From assembly GCA_017557865.1 (NCBI GenBank), contig JAFYXW010000004.1:1-41991 (forward strand): a stretch of 41,991 bases of DNA, read 5' to 3'. The notes under the pieces were generated by a model. That model made no database searches. It saw only the letters and a program-made list of their open reading frames with translations, and was not told the DNA's origin. Source of the DNA: Candidatus Saccharimonadota bacterium (GTDB lineage Bacteria > Patescibacteriota > Saccharimonadia > Saccharimonadales > Saccharimonadaceae). Position numbers and translations under genes: made by a program. Positions 16,774 through 24,826 of this stretch are shown piece after piece. The first letter of the stretch is position 1, and every line of letters begins with the position of its first letter.

Positions 16774-19734
16774 ATGAAGAAAAAATGGCTGGCGGTATTG
16801 TCATTTACGTTGCTGGTTATTTTGTGCGCTTCTTTTGTAGGCAGAAATCTTGTTATGGCTGCTGGCGGCGGACAAGGACAAGCGTCAGGCACAAAGGGCG
16901 GTGCCTATTATGGCGATTCCGAATCTGGTCCAGTTACTCAGGGGTGTGGGCAAACATATGACACTTGTTACGGCTTGACTTGGCGGTATTATGCCTGGCC
17001 TGGCGATGCAACCTCGGTGACTATCCCTGGTTCTTCAAACCCAAATTACAAATCCATTACGATCTCTGGGAGGGAGGCAGAAGTGTGTAAAGCGGCTGGT
17101 GGATATTATCGTTACGCCTTTGTAAACCGTAACACTGGTGAACAATATGGCACAATGACCTTGGCGGCCCATCAAGACAAAGGTATGAGAACACAAATGA
17201 TTGTTGGTAGTGGCGGCGCGCATTATCGTGGCGTAAATGAAGGTGGTGATGACTGGAACGCGGTAAAAGCCGCTTATGATGCTGCTCGTGCGAATTACCC
17301 AAATGACATCCCTGCGGGTGGTTTTGAAAACGGTAGTGGTCTTAGGGTTTTTTGTGCAACGAAAGGTAATACTCCAACGCCAGAACCTGGGCAATGTAAT
17401 ACGAACAGTGGTACTACAACGAATGTCGTCACGACAGTACGCAACAATAGCGTAGGCGGTCAATACGGCGATATCGCTTGGGTTGGCGTAGGCCAACAAG
17501 CAGACTGGAAACACTGTTACTACCCTGGCGTACAAAAACAAGCTAACAAGTTGGTATCGACCATCAAGAAGCCGGGCGATTGGACGTGTGGCGAGCTGAT
17601 GCCTCACACGACTAATTATAATGCAGACGGACTTCCACAGTATTGGCAAAGCGACTTTGTGGATGGTACGATAAGCATTTCGAGCAATTATTATTATTTT
17701 ACAAATGTGAAGTTATATACTAGGACGACATGGCAGAACCAGTTAACTTTCTCAAGAAATTTTGGTAACAACCCCGCAGGGAAAAGTTATACGATAGGCG
17801 ACTCCGGCGTGAAAGAGGAACACAACTACTACACAGTGAATGGGGGCAATGTAAGTAACGTATTAACAGAGACAGGCACCACTGGTACTCCGACCGTAGT
17901 TTCAACTGAGACCACTGGAAAAGATGGTATTAGATGGGCGTGTCAATACGAATGGAGATGGACAGCGGCAAATGGTGTGGAGCCAGCAGGATGCGATGAA
18001 TCCGTAGTGTGTGGCCAAACATCCAAAAAGAAAAAAACCACCTGCAAAAAAATGGGCTGGGTGCAAGAAAACGGGTATTGGACCAATCAGTGCGTCGAGT
18101 ATAACTATGAGATTGTGTATGAGGATGTTTATTGTGGCCCAGGTGACGCCGACTATCCAGATTCGATGCGGTGCCGGACGCATTATGATACATATTCCGA
18201 CACTAGGGCGGTAAACTTCTGGAACGGGACAGATTATACTACGTGGAGCACGAATGCTCCTGATACAGCTAGCAGCTCGGCAAGCGTAAAGGTACCGATT
18301 AATTATTCGATTAGTGGTAAAGTAAGCATTCCTAATTCTATATATGCGGGTGAAACTGTAGCAGTGAATGATGGTATACTTAGTAATACTGGTAGATGGA
18401 ATAACGTTACTAGAAATGCTTATGCTACGAATGCTGGTGAAGTGAAATATAGATTGATTTCGTATGTTTCGAGTACAAACGATCAAAGCAACTCTATTGT
18501 TCTAGGAAACGATTTGTGTGCGGGTAAGTCTTATTGTAAACAATCCGACGTTAAATCGGCTGGCGGTATTAGCGCAAATAGCAACAAGGCCGTAACCGGT
18601 CTTGGTACTCTTCATATTCCAGACGTAAAAGCCGGCAATTATTTCTGCGTGGCTTTGGCATTTTATCCAACTAATAGTGGTGATTATACTAACCTTGGCA
18701 ACTGGAATGGTAACGGACAATGGGGCACTTCTAGCGTAAGTTGCCAAGTTGTTATGAAAAAACCAACCATCCAAGTATGGGGTGCAAGTGTTTACTCTGC
18801 TGGTGAAGTAGCTACATCCAAGAGCGAAAAGAATAATCTGGATGGTGCTGGGTACACTCAATCAGGTACGGTAAGTAGTGCAACCATTTTTGGTTCTTGG
18901 GCCGAACAAGCAGTAGTATCACTCGGTAAGGTAACTGGTTTGGCTTCTGGCGCATCTGGTAGTAAAGGTATAAAGACTACTCTTTCTGGCGCATATTGTA
19001 ACTATTTTGTTCCGCTTTCTTTTGCAAATTACTTTGGCAATAATAGTAGCACTGGTTGTTCGAAGACTCAGGCTTCTGGTTCTATGACGAGCAATGTGTC
19101 GAACATCATCTCGGATCGAGAAGGCTTAGTAAATAAGGTGGCCCCGATGACGGGTGTTTCGCAGGTAAGTTCTACTAGCAATATAGATATTAGCAAACCT
19201 GCATCATACCAGGAAATTAATAGCCAAAATGGTAGAAAAGTACGTGTTACTTATTCTGCGAACAGTCTTTCGCTGGCTGGCGCGAACTTAACCAAGGGTA
19301 TTACCCATGTGGTTCGTTCTAATGGTACGATTACAATTAATAGTGATATCACCTATGATAATGATGGTTATACAGAAATGGGCCAAGTACCAAAGCTAAT
19401 AATCTTTGCTAATAATAATATCAATATCAAATGTAACGTTTCTAGAATTGATGCTGTATTGATTGCTAACGGGAATGTTTATACATGTAGCGATAGTAAT
19501 GGTTTGGATTCGGAGAAGAATTCTAAGCAGCTAAAAATTAATGGCACAGTGATTACTAATAGACTAATAGCGAGACGTACGTATGGCAATGCTACCGGCG
19601 CCAACTCTGCCGTTCCAGCCGAAATCATTAATTACGATTCATCGATTATACTTTGGTCTTCTGTAGAGACTGATACATCGGGCACAGATACAGTGAATGT
19701 CACTTATCAGCACGAATTGGCACCAAGATACTAG
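16774..19734 (+). CDS. very large secreted surface protein
   Basis: The largest gene in the window, 986 residues, with no family I recognise. A signal peptide or signal anchor spans about 1-30 (MKKK, hydrophobic core, then VMAAGGG). The mature protein is rich in Gly, Ser, Thr, Asn and aromatic residues. Its cysteines are concentrated in the first two-thirds, including a Lys/Cys-rich stretch near 410-460 (SKKKKTTCKK, CGPGDADYP), suggesting disulfide-stabilised domains. The last 200 residues form a repetitive, probably beta-helical module (IIFANNNINIKCNV, VLIANGNVY, KINGTVITNRL) like those closing pilus-tip or adhesin proteins. No LPXTG or C-terminal membrane anchor is seen. It follows murC by 37 bases and has its own -10. 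Candidate host-contact protein; that role is inferred from size and composition only. Confidence 0.8.
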   Translation: MKKKWLAVLSFTLLVILCASFVGRNLVMAAGGGQGQASGTKGGAYYGDSESGPVTQGCGQTYDTCYGLTWRYYAWPGDATSVTIPGSSNPNYKSITISGREAEVCKAAGGYYRYAFVNRNTGEQYGTMTLAAHQDKGMRTQMIVGSGGAHYRGVNEGGDDWNAVKAAYDAARANYPNDIPAGGFENGSGLRVFCATKGNTPTPEPGQCNTNSGTTTNVVTTVRNNSVGGQYGDIAWVGVGQQADWKHCYYPGVQKQANKLVSTIKKPGDWTCGELMPHTTNYNADGLPQYWQSDFVDGTISISSNYYYFTNVKLYTRTTWQNQLTFSRNFGNNPAGKSYTIGDSGVKEEHNYYTVNGGNVSNVLTETGTTGTPTVVSTETTGKDGIRWACQYEWRWTAANGVEPAGCDESVVCGQTSKKKKTTCKKMGWVQENGYWTNQCVEYNYEIVYEDVYCGPGDADYPDSMRCRTHYDTYSDTRAVNFWNGTDYTTWSTNAPDTASSSASVKVPINYSISGKVSIPNSIYAGETVAVNDGILSNTGRWNNVTRNAYATNAGEVKYRLISYVSSTNDQSNSIVLGNDLCAGKSYCKQSDVKSAGGISANSNKAVTGLGTLHIPDVKAGNYFCVALAFYPTNSGDYTNLGNWNGNGQWGTSSVSCQVVMKKPTIQVWGASVYSAGEVATSKSEKNNLDGAGYTQSGTVSSATIFGSWAEQAVVSLGKVTGLASGASGSKGIKTTLSGAYCNYFVPLSFANYFGNNSSTGCSKTQASGSMTSNVSNIISDREGLVNKVAPMTGVSQVSSTSNIDISKPASYQEINSQNGRKVRVTYSANSLSLAGANLTKGITHVVRSNGTITINSDITYDNDGYTEMGQVPKLIIFANNNINIKCNVSRIDAVLIANGNVYTCSDSNGLDSEKNSKQLKINGTVITNRLIARRTYGNATGANSAVPAEIINYDSSIILWSSVETDTSGTDTVNVTYQHELAPRY

Positions 19735-19744
19735 AATATAATGA

Positions 19745-19750
19745 TATAAT
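19745..19750 (+). promoter_or_regulatory. extended -10 box of leaderless radA promoter
   Basis: TGA-TATAAT lies 6 nt before the ATG at 19757. A second TATAAT at 19737-19742 lies 8 bases upstream. The site begins directly after the surface-protein stop. Confidence 0.65.
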
Positions 19751-19756
19751 AATTAT

Positions 19757-21106
19757 ATGAAGAGTAGGGCGAAATTTGTTTGCCAACAATGTGGTGCAAC
19801 ATATACTAAGTGGAGCGGACAGTGTTCTAATTGTGGCGCATGGAATTCTTTGGTGGAGCAGATGGTAGAAAGCGAAAGCGAAAAAAAGTCTGCATTGGAA
19901 AAGGGAAAGCTATCTGGCAAAAAATTAGATTTTGTAAAAATAAAATCAATAGTGCCATCTGATGCAAAAGCCAGACTGGTTACAAATTTTTCGGATTTTG
20001 ATACGGTGCTAGGTGGTGGGGTTTTGATGGGTTCGGTAATACTACTAGCTGGGCAACCGGGCATTGGCAAATCTACACTACTCATGCAGGTTTGTGCGGA
20101 GATAGCAAAAGGACACAATGTATTATATATTTCTGGCGAAGAAAGCGCCGGGCAAGTAAAACTACGAGCAGAGAGACTAGGTGCTAGTAGCGACAAACTT
20201 AATTTTGCTGCATCTACTTCGGCTAATGATATTGCCAAGACAATTGAATCTGGAGAATTTGATTTAGTAATCGTGGATTCTATTCAGACTTTGGCGATGG
20301 ACGAAATTTCTTCTGCTCCAGGCACGGTGTCGCAAGTAACGAACTGTGGTAATTTGATTATCCGTGCAGCCAAAGCTACGGATACTGCTGTAGTGATCGT
20401 GGGGCACGTGACAAAAGAGGGGACTTTGGCTGGGCCAAAAGTTTTGGAACATTTGGTAGATGTGGTTTTGAATTTTGAGGGCGATAGATATGGTGGGTTT
20501 AAGACTGTGCGGGCAGTAAAAAATCGTTTTGGGTCTACTAATGAAGTTGCGATTTTTGAAATGTTTTCTGATGGGCTGCACGAGGTAGAGAACCCGTCGG
20601 CGGCACTGCTTGCCGAAAGAACCAATACAGACGGCTCAATCATTTTGGCGACTTTGGAGGGGAACCGTCCGATTTTAGTAGAAATACAAGCGCTTGCTAC
20701 ACCGACGAATTTTGGTTATCCAAAAAGGACAGCCAGTGGGTTTGATATTAATCGTTTGAATTTACTTATCGCAGTGATTGAACGCCGGACTAAACTAAAA
20801 TTGTCCGACAAAGATATATTTATTAATGTAGTAGGTGGGATGAAATTGAATGACTCGGCAGCGGATCTCGCAGTATGCATGGCAATTGCGTCGGCGGTGG
20901 CAGGTAGGAAATTGGGTGAAGAATATGTGGTGTTTGGTGAAGTGGGGTTGGGCGGGGAAATTCGTTCGGCGTTTCGGGCGGATCAAAGAATTGCAGAAGC
21001 AAAAAAGCTTGGGTTTAAACATGCGATTGCGCCAGCAACGATACGTGACAAGTTTGTCACGCCGGTAAAAGATCTCCGAGAGACTCTTATAAATTACGTA
21101 AAATAA
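19757..21106 (+). CDS. radA: DNA repair protein RadA (Sms)
   Basis: RecA-like helicase/ATPase that extends heteroduplex and processes branched recombination intermediates. Order of domains in 449 residues: a C4 zinc finger (Cys9, Cys12, Cys23, Cys26), a RecA-type ATPase with Walker A GQPGIGKST at 99-107 and ISGEES, the RadA-specific KNRFGS at 255-260, then a C-terminal Lon-protease-like domain. Full family length. The start follows a TATAAT by 6 nt without SD. Its TAA directly abuts the TAA of the convergent ruvA with no base between. Confidence 0.96.
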   Translation: MKSRAKFVCQQCGATYTKWSGQCSNCGAWNSLVEQMVESESEKKSALEKGKLSGKKLDFVKIKSIVPSDAKARLVTNFSDFDTVLGGGVLMGSVILLAGQPGIGKSTLLMQVCAEIAKGHNVLYISGEESAGQVKLRAERLGASSDKLNFAASTSANDIAKTIESGEFDLVIVDSIQTLAMDEISSAPGTVSQVTNCGNLIIRAAKATDTAVVIVGHVTKEGTLAGPKVLEHLVDVVLNFEGDRYGGFKTVRAVKNRFGSTNEVAIFEMFSDGLHEVENPSAALLAERTNTDGSIILATLEGNRPILVEIQALATPTNFGYPKRTASGFDINRLNLLIAVIERRTKLKLSDKDIFINVVGGMKLNDSAADLAVCMAIASAVAGRKLGEEYVVFGEVGLGGEIRSAFRADQRIAEAKKLGFKHAIAPATIRDKFVTPVKDLRETLINYVK

Positions 21107-21679
21107 TTATTTCTTTAATGCAAGTTTGATACGGTCTTCTACTGGCAAGGATTTGTCTACGTCTTCGAGGGCGAGAGTAGCTTCTTTTAGTGGGAAGCCA
21201 AGAGCGATGAGGGCATCTAAGGCTTCGTCTGATTTTTCTTCGGCAGTAGTAAAAGTAGTAGTGGCGCCGTAATGTGACGGAATGCCAACTTTATCGCGAA
21301 GATCTACAATTACACGTTCGGCGGATTTTTTACCGACGCCGGATGCTTTGGAGATGAAGGCGGTATCTGCGTTAGCAATGGCATTACGAACCTCTTCGGC
21401 TTCGGCAAGAGAGAGAATTGCGATGCCGGCTTTTGGGCCAATTCCCTGTACGGAAATCAAGAGTTCAAATAGTTTTTTGGCAGCGAGGGAAGAGAAGCCG
21501 TATAATTCTTCGGCATTTTCGCGAATTGAATGGTAAGTGAAGAATTTTCTTTCTTCGTCTAGATTAACGGATTCAAAATCTGGAGTAGGGATGGTGATTT
21601 CATAGCCAATCCCGTGCACATCAACAATAATCGCATTCCCAAACTTCTCAACAATCTTACCCTCGATATGCGCAATCAT
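21107..21679 (-). CDS. ruvA: Holliday junction DNA helicase subunit RuvA
   Basis: Tetrameric protein that binds Holliday junctions and loads RuvB. The 190 residues show the N-terminal OB-fold (MIAHIEGKIVEK, GIGYEI), two helix-hairpin-helix motifs (VQGIGPKAGIAILS and ASGVGKKSAERVI, about 78-120) and the C-terminal RuvB-contacting domain (ALIALGF, KEATLAL). It is transcribed in the same direction as ruvC but has its own minus-strand TATAAT 6 nt before the ATG, and a large inverted repeat lies in the gap. No ruvB is found in the window, although ruvC-ruvA-ruvB is the common arrangement. Confidence 0.95.
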   Translation of the reverse strand: MIAHIEGKIVEKFGNAIIVDVHGIGYEITIPTPDFESVNLDEERKFFTYHSIRENAEELYGFSSLAAKKLFELLISVQGIGPKAGIAILSLAEAEEVRNAIANADTAFISKASGVGKKSAERVIVDLRDKVGIPSHYGATTTFTTAEEKSDEALDALIALGFPLKEATLALEDVDKSLPVEDRIKLALKK

Positions 21680-21685
21680 ATATTA

Positions 21686-21691
21686 ATTATA
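21686..21691 (-). promoter_or_regulatory. -10 box of leaderless ruvA promoter
   Basis: TATAAT on the minus strand, preceded by TGC (extended -10), 6 nt upstream of the ruvA ATG at 21679. It overlaps the outer edge of the inverted repeat 21688-21773. Confidence 0.65.
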
Positions 21692-21773
21692 GCATAGAAT
21701 GACCTTTTCGAGTTTGCGCTCCGGGCCGCTAAGGCCAAGTCTTTACAAACTCAAAAAGGCATTCTATGCTATA
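21688..21773. repeat. large inverted repeat between ruvC and ruvA
   Basis: The left arm (21688-21716) and right arm (21746-21773) are about 28 nt each and nearly complementary: TATAGCATAGAATG at the outer ends and GAGTTTG at the inner ends, with a few mismatches in a T-rich middle. The loop of about 29 nt is GC-rich and itself contains GGCC-GCTAA-GGCC. The right arm includes the last codons and stop of ruvC; the left arm reaches the ruvA -10. It could act as a bidirectional transcription stop, a cruciform or the remnant of a small mobile repeat. Confidence 0.8.
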
Positions 21774-22240
21774 TCCATTAATGAATGCGTAATGGCGGCG
21801 GCCAAAGCGTCGGCAGCGTCGTCTGGTTTCGGTTTCTTTTCTAGGTTTAAATGCACGCGGACCATTTCTTGCATTTGGGGTTTGCCGGCGGAACCATAGC
21901 CAGTTAGAGTCTTTTTGATTTCATTTGGTGTGTACTCGTAGATTGGTATATCGCGTTGGGCCGCAACGAGAAGTACTAATCCACGAGCTTCAGCTACAGC
22001 AATGCCGGTAGTGATATTCTTGGAGAAAAATAGTTTTTCTACAGACACGACGTCTGGTTTGGCGGTGTCAAAGACTTCTTGCAAGGATTCAAAAAGTTCT
22101 TTCAACCGACCCGGCAAGGGTGCATTCATAGTAGTGGTAATAACGCCAAAATCGAGAGCTCTCGCTACACTGCGAGAGCTCGTTTCGATAAGGCCAAAGC
22201 CCGTGATACCGATACCAGGGTCGATACCAAGGATCTTCAT
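21764..22240 (-). CDS. ruvC: Holliday junction resolvase RuvC
   Basis: Cuts Holliday junctions symmetrically in recombinational repair. In 158 residues the four catalytic acidic residues are seen: Asp7 (GIDPG), Glu68 (VEKLFF), Asp141 and Asp144 (DDAADA). The length is typical. The ATG immediately follows the TAA of the upstream membrane-protein gene on the same strand (0 bases apart), so the two are co-transcribed. The stop lies inside the right arm of the inverted repeat that separates it from ruvA. Confidence 0.96.
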   Translation of the reverse strand: MKILGIDPGIGITGFGLIETSSRSVARALDFGVITTTMNAPLPGRLKELFESLQEVFDTAKPDVVSVEKLFFSKNITTGIAVAEARGLVLLVAAQRDIPIYEYTPNEIKKTLTGYGSAGKPQMQEMVRVHLNLEKKPKPDDAADALAAAITHSLMDIA

Positions 22241-23218
22241 TTACTTTAGCATTTCTAGGATTTTGTCGATGTCTGCAGAGCTGCTATCACCAACACTATC
22301 CTTGGTATACTTAAACTCGATGATGCTGTATAGGTCATCCCAAGCGTCGTCAATTTCCCAAGCGTTGTCTTCAAAGGAGAGTGGCAAAACTTCGGTAACT
22401 TTTGGAAGGTTGTCTTCTACCCAGTCGTCAAGTTCGTTGCGCTTGCTAGAGTAGTCGCTGTACAAGCTGGAGCAGCCAGAGTTACAGTCGTCATAAGATT
22501 TGTAAGCGGAAGCTACAGCGAGAGCTTTTTCTTTCCATTGTTCACCAAAGGCTTTCAAAGTATCGTTGCCAGAGTTGATAGCATAGTTTGCATAGGTGTT
22601 GATATCGGAAGCGCCGTGAGAGTAGAAGCTCATGTCTACAGCGTTGTAGATGAACTTGTGCCAGCTATCATAGGTATCCAATTTGCTGTTCAAATCGCCA
22701 TCGACGCTCTTGATAGCTTTGTCGAATTCACCACGGAATTTGTCGTAAGCCAATTTTACTTCTGTATCACGAGAGACACCAGAAGATTCGCCGAGTTTTT
22801 TGACTAGTTCAATAGTATTTGATTTTAGAGCATCTTTACAGTCCGATACGTAGCTGCTGAAGGTGCTGGTAGAGTACCAATCGTCGTCGGCGTCGTCTAC
22901 TACATCTACACAGTCGTCGTAATCATAGTAAAAATCGTTCATTGGGCTTTTGAGTTCTTTTGCGATGGCATAAGACTCTTTGTAATCTACTTGGCTAAGT
23001 ACAATAGGAATGACAATAGCTGCAGTGATGCCACCGACTGCTAAAATGCCACCAATGATAGACCAAGTGATGATTGCGCCTTTGTGGGATTTTTTACCTT
23101 CCTTTTTTGCTGGTTTTTCTTCGGCTTTTGGAGCTTCCTTTGGAGCTTCTTCCGGGGCTTCTTTTGGAGCTTCTGCCTTGGTTTTTGTGTCTTTGGTAGG
23201 ATTCTTTTCCTCGCTCAT
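22241..23218 (-). CDS. single-pass membrane protein with charged N-terminal arm
   Basis: Unrecognised 325-residue protein. Residues 1-46 are a Lys/Glu/Ala/Pro-rich cytoplasmic arm with APKEAPEEAPKE repeats. One membrane helix spans about 47-75. The remaining 250 residues are outside, mostly helical and rich in Asp, Tyr and Ser (YYDYDDCVDVVDDADDD, then CNSGCSSLYSDYSSKRNELDDW), with cysteines that could pair. The stop codon directly abuts the ruvC ATG. A weak -10 (CATAAT) and AGGA lie shortly upstream on the minus strand. The architecture resembles other anchored proteins here (Pro-rich arm, Lys cluster, helix), though the sequences are unrelated. Function unknown. Confidence 0.8.
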   Translation of the reverse strand: MSEEKNPTKDTKTKAEAPKEAPEEAPKEAPKAEEKPAKKEGKKSHKGAIITWSIIGGILAVGGITAAIVIPIVLSQVDYKESYAIAKELKSPMNDFYYDYDDCVDVVDDADDDWYSTSTFSSYVSDCKDALKSNTIELVKKLGESSGVSRDTEVKLAYDKFRGEFDKAIKSVDGDLNSKLDTYDSWHKFIYNAVDMSFYSHGASDINTYANYAINSGNDTLKAFGEQWKEKALAVASAYKSYDDCNSGCSSLYSDYSSKRNELDDWVEDNLPKVTEVLPLSFEDNAWEIDDAWDDLYSIIEFKYTKDSVGDSSSADIDKILEMLK

Positions 23219-23283
23219 AAAAAATTCCTATTATGGTTAGTATATGCCTATATGATATAATTTTTTTAAGGGAAATAAAAGGG

Positions 23284-23312
23284 TTGAAATTTTGTGAATA
23301 GTGTGGTAAAAT
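23284..23312 (+). promoter_or_regulatory. rplS promoter (-35 TTGAAA, 17 bp, extended -10 TGGTAAAAT)
   Basis: The -35 is at 23284-23289 and the -10 at 23307-23312. A leader of about 26 nt containing AAAGGT precedes the ATG at 23345. Confidence 0.75.
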
Positions 23313-23344
23313 AACGGGTAATTGTCTAATAATAAAGGTAAAAT

Positions 23345-23791
23345 ATGAGTTTTTCTATTCTAAAGCAAATTGGTGACGCACAAAAGAAGAAAGCTGTTGT
23401 GGATGTGCGTTCTGGTGATACCGTAAAAGTCACTCAAAAAATTAAGGAAGGTGAGAAATTCCGTCTCCAGGTTTTTGAAGGTGTAGTAATTCGTGTAGAT
23501 CGTAAAGAATCTCACACCGCTCGCATCGTAGTACGCAAAGTTACTTCTGGTGTTGGCGTTGAAAAGAGCTACCTCATTCATTCTCCACTTGTAGAAAAGA
23601 TTGAAATTACTAAGCGTTCTAAGGTTCGCCGCAACAATCTTTCCTATCTACGTGCACGTTCTGGTAAATCTGCTCGTCTTTCTGCCAAGGACTTTGATCG
23701 TGCAGCTGTAAACGATGTTAAGGTCCCAGAAGAAGCTGCTCCAGTAGAAGAAGTAAAAGAAGTTGAAGTTGTAGAAACTCCAGCTGAGTAA
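23345..23791 (+). CDS. rplS: 50S ribosomal protein L19 (bL19)
   Basis: Sits at the 30S-50S interface of the ribosome. The core (about 1-115) has the L19 features: VRSGDTVKVTQKIKEGEKFRLQ-type N-terminus, FEGVVIRV, TARIVVRKVTSGVGVEKSY, HSPLVEKIEI and RRNNLSYLRARSGKSARL. A tail of about 30 residues rich in Glu, Val and Pro (VPEEAAPVEEVKEVEV) extends past the normal end, so the protein is 148 instead of about 115 residues. It is expressed from its own promoter and closed by a strong terminator, thus monocistronic. The neighbouring rnhB is a common partner of rplS in bacteria. Confidence 0.96.
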   Translation: MSFSILKQIGDAQKKKAVVDVRSGDTVKVTQKIKEGEKFRLQVFEGVVIRVDRKESHTARIVVRKVTSGVGVEKSYLIHSPLVEKIEITKRSKVRRNNLSYLRARSGKSARLSAKDFDRAAVNDVKVPEEAAPVEEVKEVEVVETPAE

Positions 23792-23803
23792 TTAGCATTA
23801 GGG

Positions 23804-23832
23804 AAGAACCTGGCAAAACCAGGTTCTTTTTT
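23804..23832 (+). terminator. rho-independent terminator of rplS
   Basis: Perfect 9-bp stem AGAACCTGG / CCAGGTTCT with a CAAAA loop followed by a T run. The T run merges with the -10 region of the next gene. Confidence 0.93.
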
Positions 23833-23834
23833 GT

Positions 23835-23840
23835 TATAAT
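23835..23840 (+). promoter_or_regulatory. extended -10 box of leaderless rnhB-yraN promoter
   Basis: TGT-TATAAT begins three bases after the terminator T run and lies 6 nt before the ATG at 23847. Confidence 0.65.
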
Positions 23841-23846
23841 GGCTTT

Positions 23847-24800
23847 ATGGCGATTTTGGGTATTGACGAGGTAGGACGTGGCCCGTTGGCCGGACCGTTG
23901 GTAATCGGTGCGGTAATTTTACCGGATGAAAAACCGGAGTGGACTTCTGATTTACGTGATTCCAAAAAACTTTCCGCAAAAAAGCGTGAGGCTTTGGCGG
24001 AGATAATTTGTGCCGAGGTACCGTTTGGGTTAGGTTGGGTGACTGCAGGAGAATTAGACTCCGTGGGGATTTCGGAAGCTTTGAGACTAGCAGCACGCCG
24101 GGCCGTGAAGGCAGTACAAGAGCTTCACGTACCTTTTTCGCAGATAATAATTGACGGAAAAGTGAACTTTCTCACAGGAACGCCTTTGGAAAAATATGTT
24201 TCTACAGCAGTGAAAGCGGATGATCTTATAAAGGAAGTATCGGCAGCGTCGATTGTGGCAAAGGTGGCGAGGGATAAATATATGTGCGATTTGGCGGCGA
24301 AGTATCCGGAATATGGGTTTGATAAACATGTTGGCTACGGTACGGCGGCGCACATGGCGGCGATTTCCAAATTTGGGATTACTCCGGAACATCGCAAAAG
24401 TTTTGAGCCAATCAAGAGCATGGTAGGCTTTGAAAGACCAGTAAAAAATGTTGTAAAAAATACAACATTCGTAGGGAATCGTGGTGAAGACGCGGTTTGT
24501 GATTTTTTGAAAGCAAAAGGGCACCAGGTATTAGCTAGGAACTTTAAAACCAAAATTGCCGAGATTGATATCGTGTCTTTTTACGAAGACAAACTTTATT
24601 TTACAGAAGTTAAATATCGCAAAAATAGCGGGCACGGCACGCCGCTAGAAGTGATTACAAAAGAAAAACAAAGAAAAATGCGTCAAGGCGCAGAAATATT
24701 TGTGAAAACTCACAAAAAATATAGCGAGTGCGACATGGCGCTTGCCGCCGCCGCGGTAACGGGCGAAGATTTTGTGGTGAACGACTGGTTTGTGATATAA
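23847..24800 (+). CDS. rnhB: ribonuclease HII fused to a YraN/UPF0102 nuclease-like domain
   Basis: Residues 1 to about 200 are RNase HII, which removes ribonucleotides from RNA-DNA hybrids: GIDEVGRGPLAGP with Asp7/Glu8, IIDGK with an active-site Asp, EVSAASIVAKVARD, and HKGYGT-like KHVGYGTAAHM. From about 209 to 317 is a YraN-type domain (GNRGEDAVCDFL, LARNFKTKIAEIDIVS, YFTEVKYRKN) with the E-x-D and E-V-K pattern of an endonuclease-like fold. In many bacteria rnhB and yraN are neighbouring separate genes; here they are one reading frame of 317 residues. A perfect hairpin lies in the linker DNA. It starts 6 nt after a TATAAT, without SD. The stop TAA is part of the next gene's -10 box. Confidence 0.93.
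   Translation: MAILGIDEVGRGPLAGPLVIGAVILPDEKPEWTSDLRDSKKLSAKKREALAEIICAEVPFGLGWVTAGELDSVGISEALRLAARRAVKAVQELHVPFSQIIIDGKVNFLTGTPLEKYVSTAVKADDLIKEVSAASIVAKVARDKYMCDLAAKYPEYGFDKHVGYGTAAHMAAISKFGITPEHRKSFEPIKSMVGFERPVKNVVKNTTFVGNRGEDAVCDFLKAKGHQVLARNFKTKIAEIDIVSFYEDKLYFTEVKYRKNSGHGTPLEVITKEKQRKMRQGAEIFVKTHKKYSECDMALAAAAVTGEDFVVNDWFVI
24447..24469 (+). repeat. hairpin at the rnhB-yraN junction
   Basis: Perfect 9-bp inverted repeat AATGTTGTA-AAAAA-TACAACATT. It codes for linker residues (KNVVKNTT) exactly between the two fused domains. No T run follows, so it is not a standard terminator. Confidence 0.8.
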
Positions 24801-24801
24801 T
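24796..24801 (+). promoter_or_regulatory. extended -10 box for the anchored beta-rich protein gene
   Basis: TGA-TATAAT overlaps the rnhB-yraN stop codon. An ATG lies 6 nt downstream at 24808 and opens a 9-codon frame (MLMRVFYEK, stop at 24835-24837) that overlaps the start of the main gene at 24827. Confidence 0.55.
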
Positions 24802-24826
24802 AAGCTTATGTTAATGAGGGTTTTTT

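Noticed and set aside
21688-21773. Inverted repeat between ruvC and ruvA as an insertion sequence
   Set aside because: Too short for a transposase gene and no target-site duplication is visible. Only a non-autonomous remnant remains possible.
22152-22181. Inverted repeat GAGCTCTCGC / GCGAGAGCTC inside ruvC
   Set aside because: It lies wholly within coding sequence for Ser/Arg/Ala codons of ruvC and is probably a coding coincidence.
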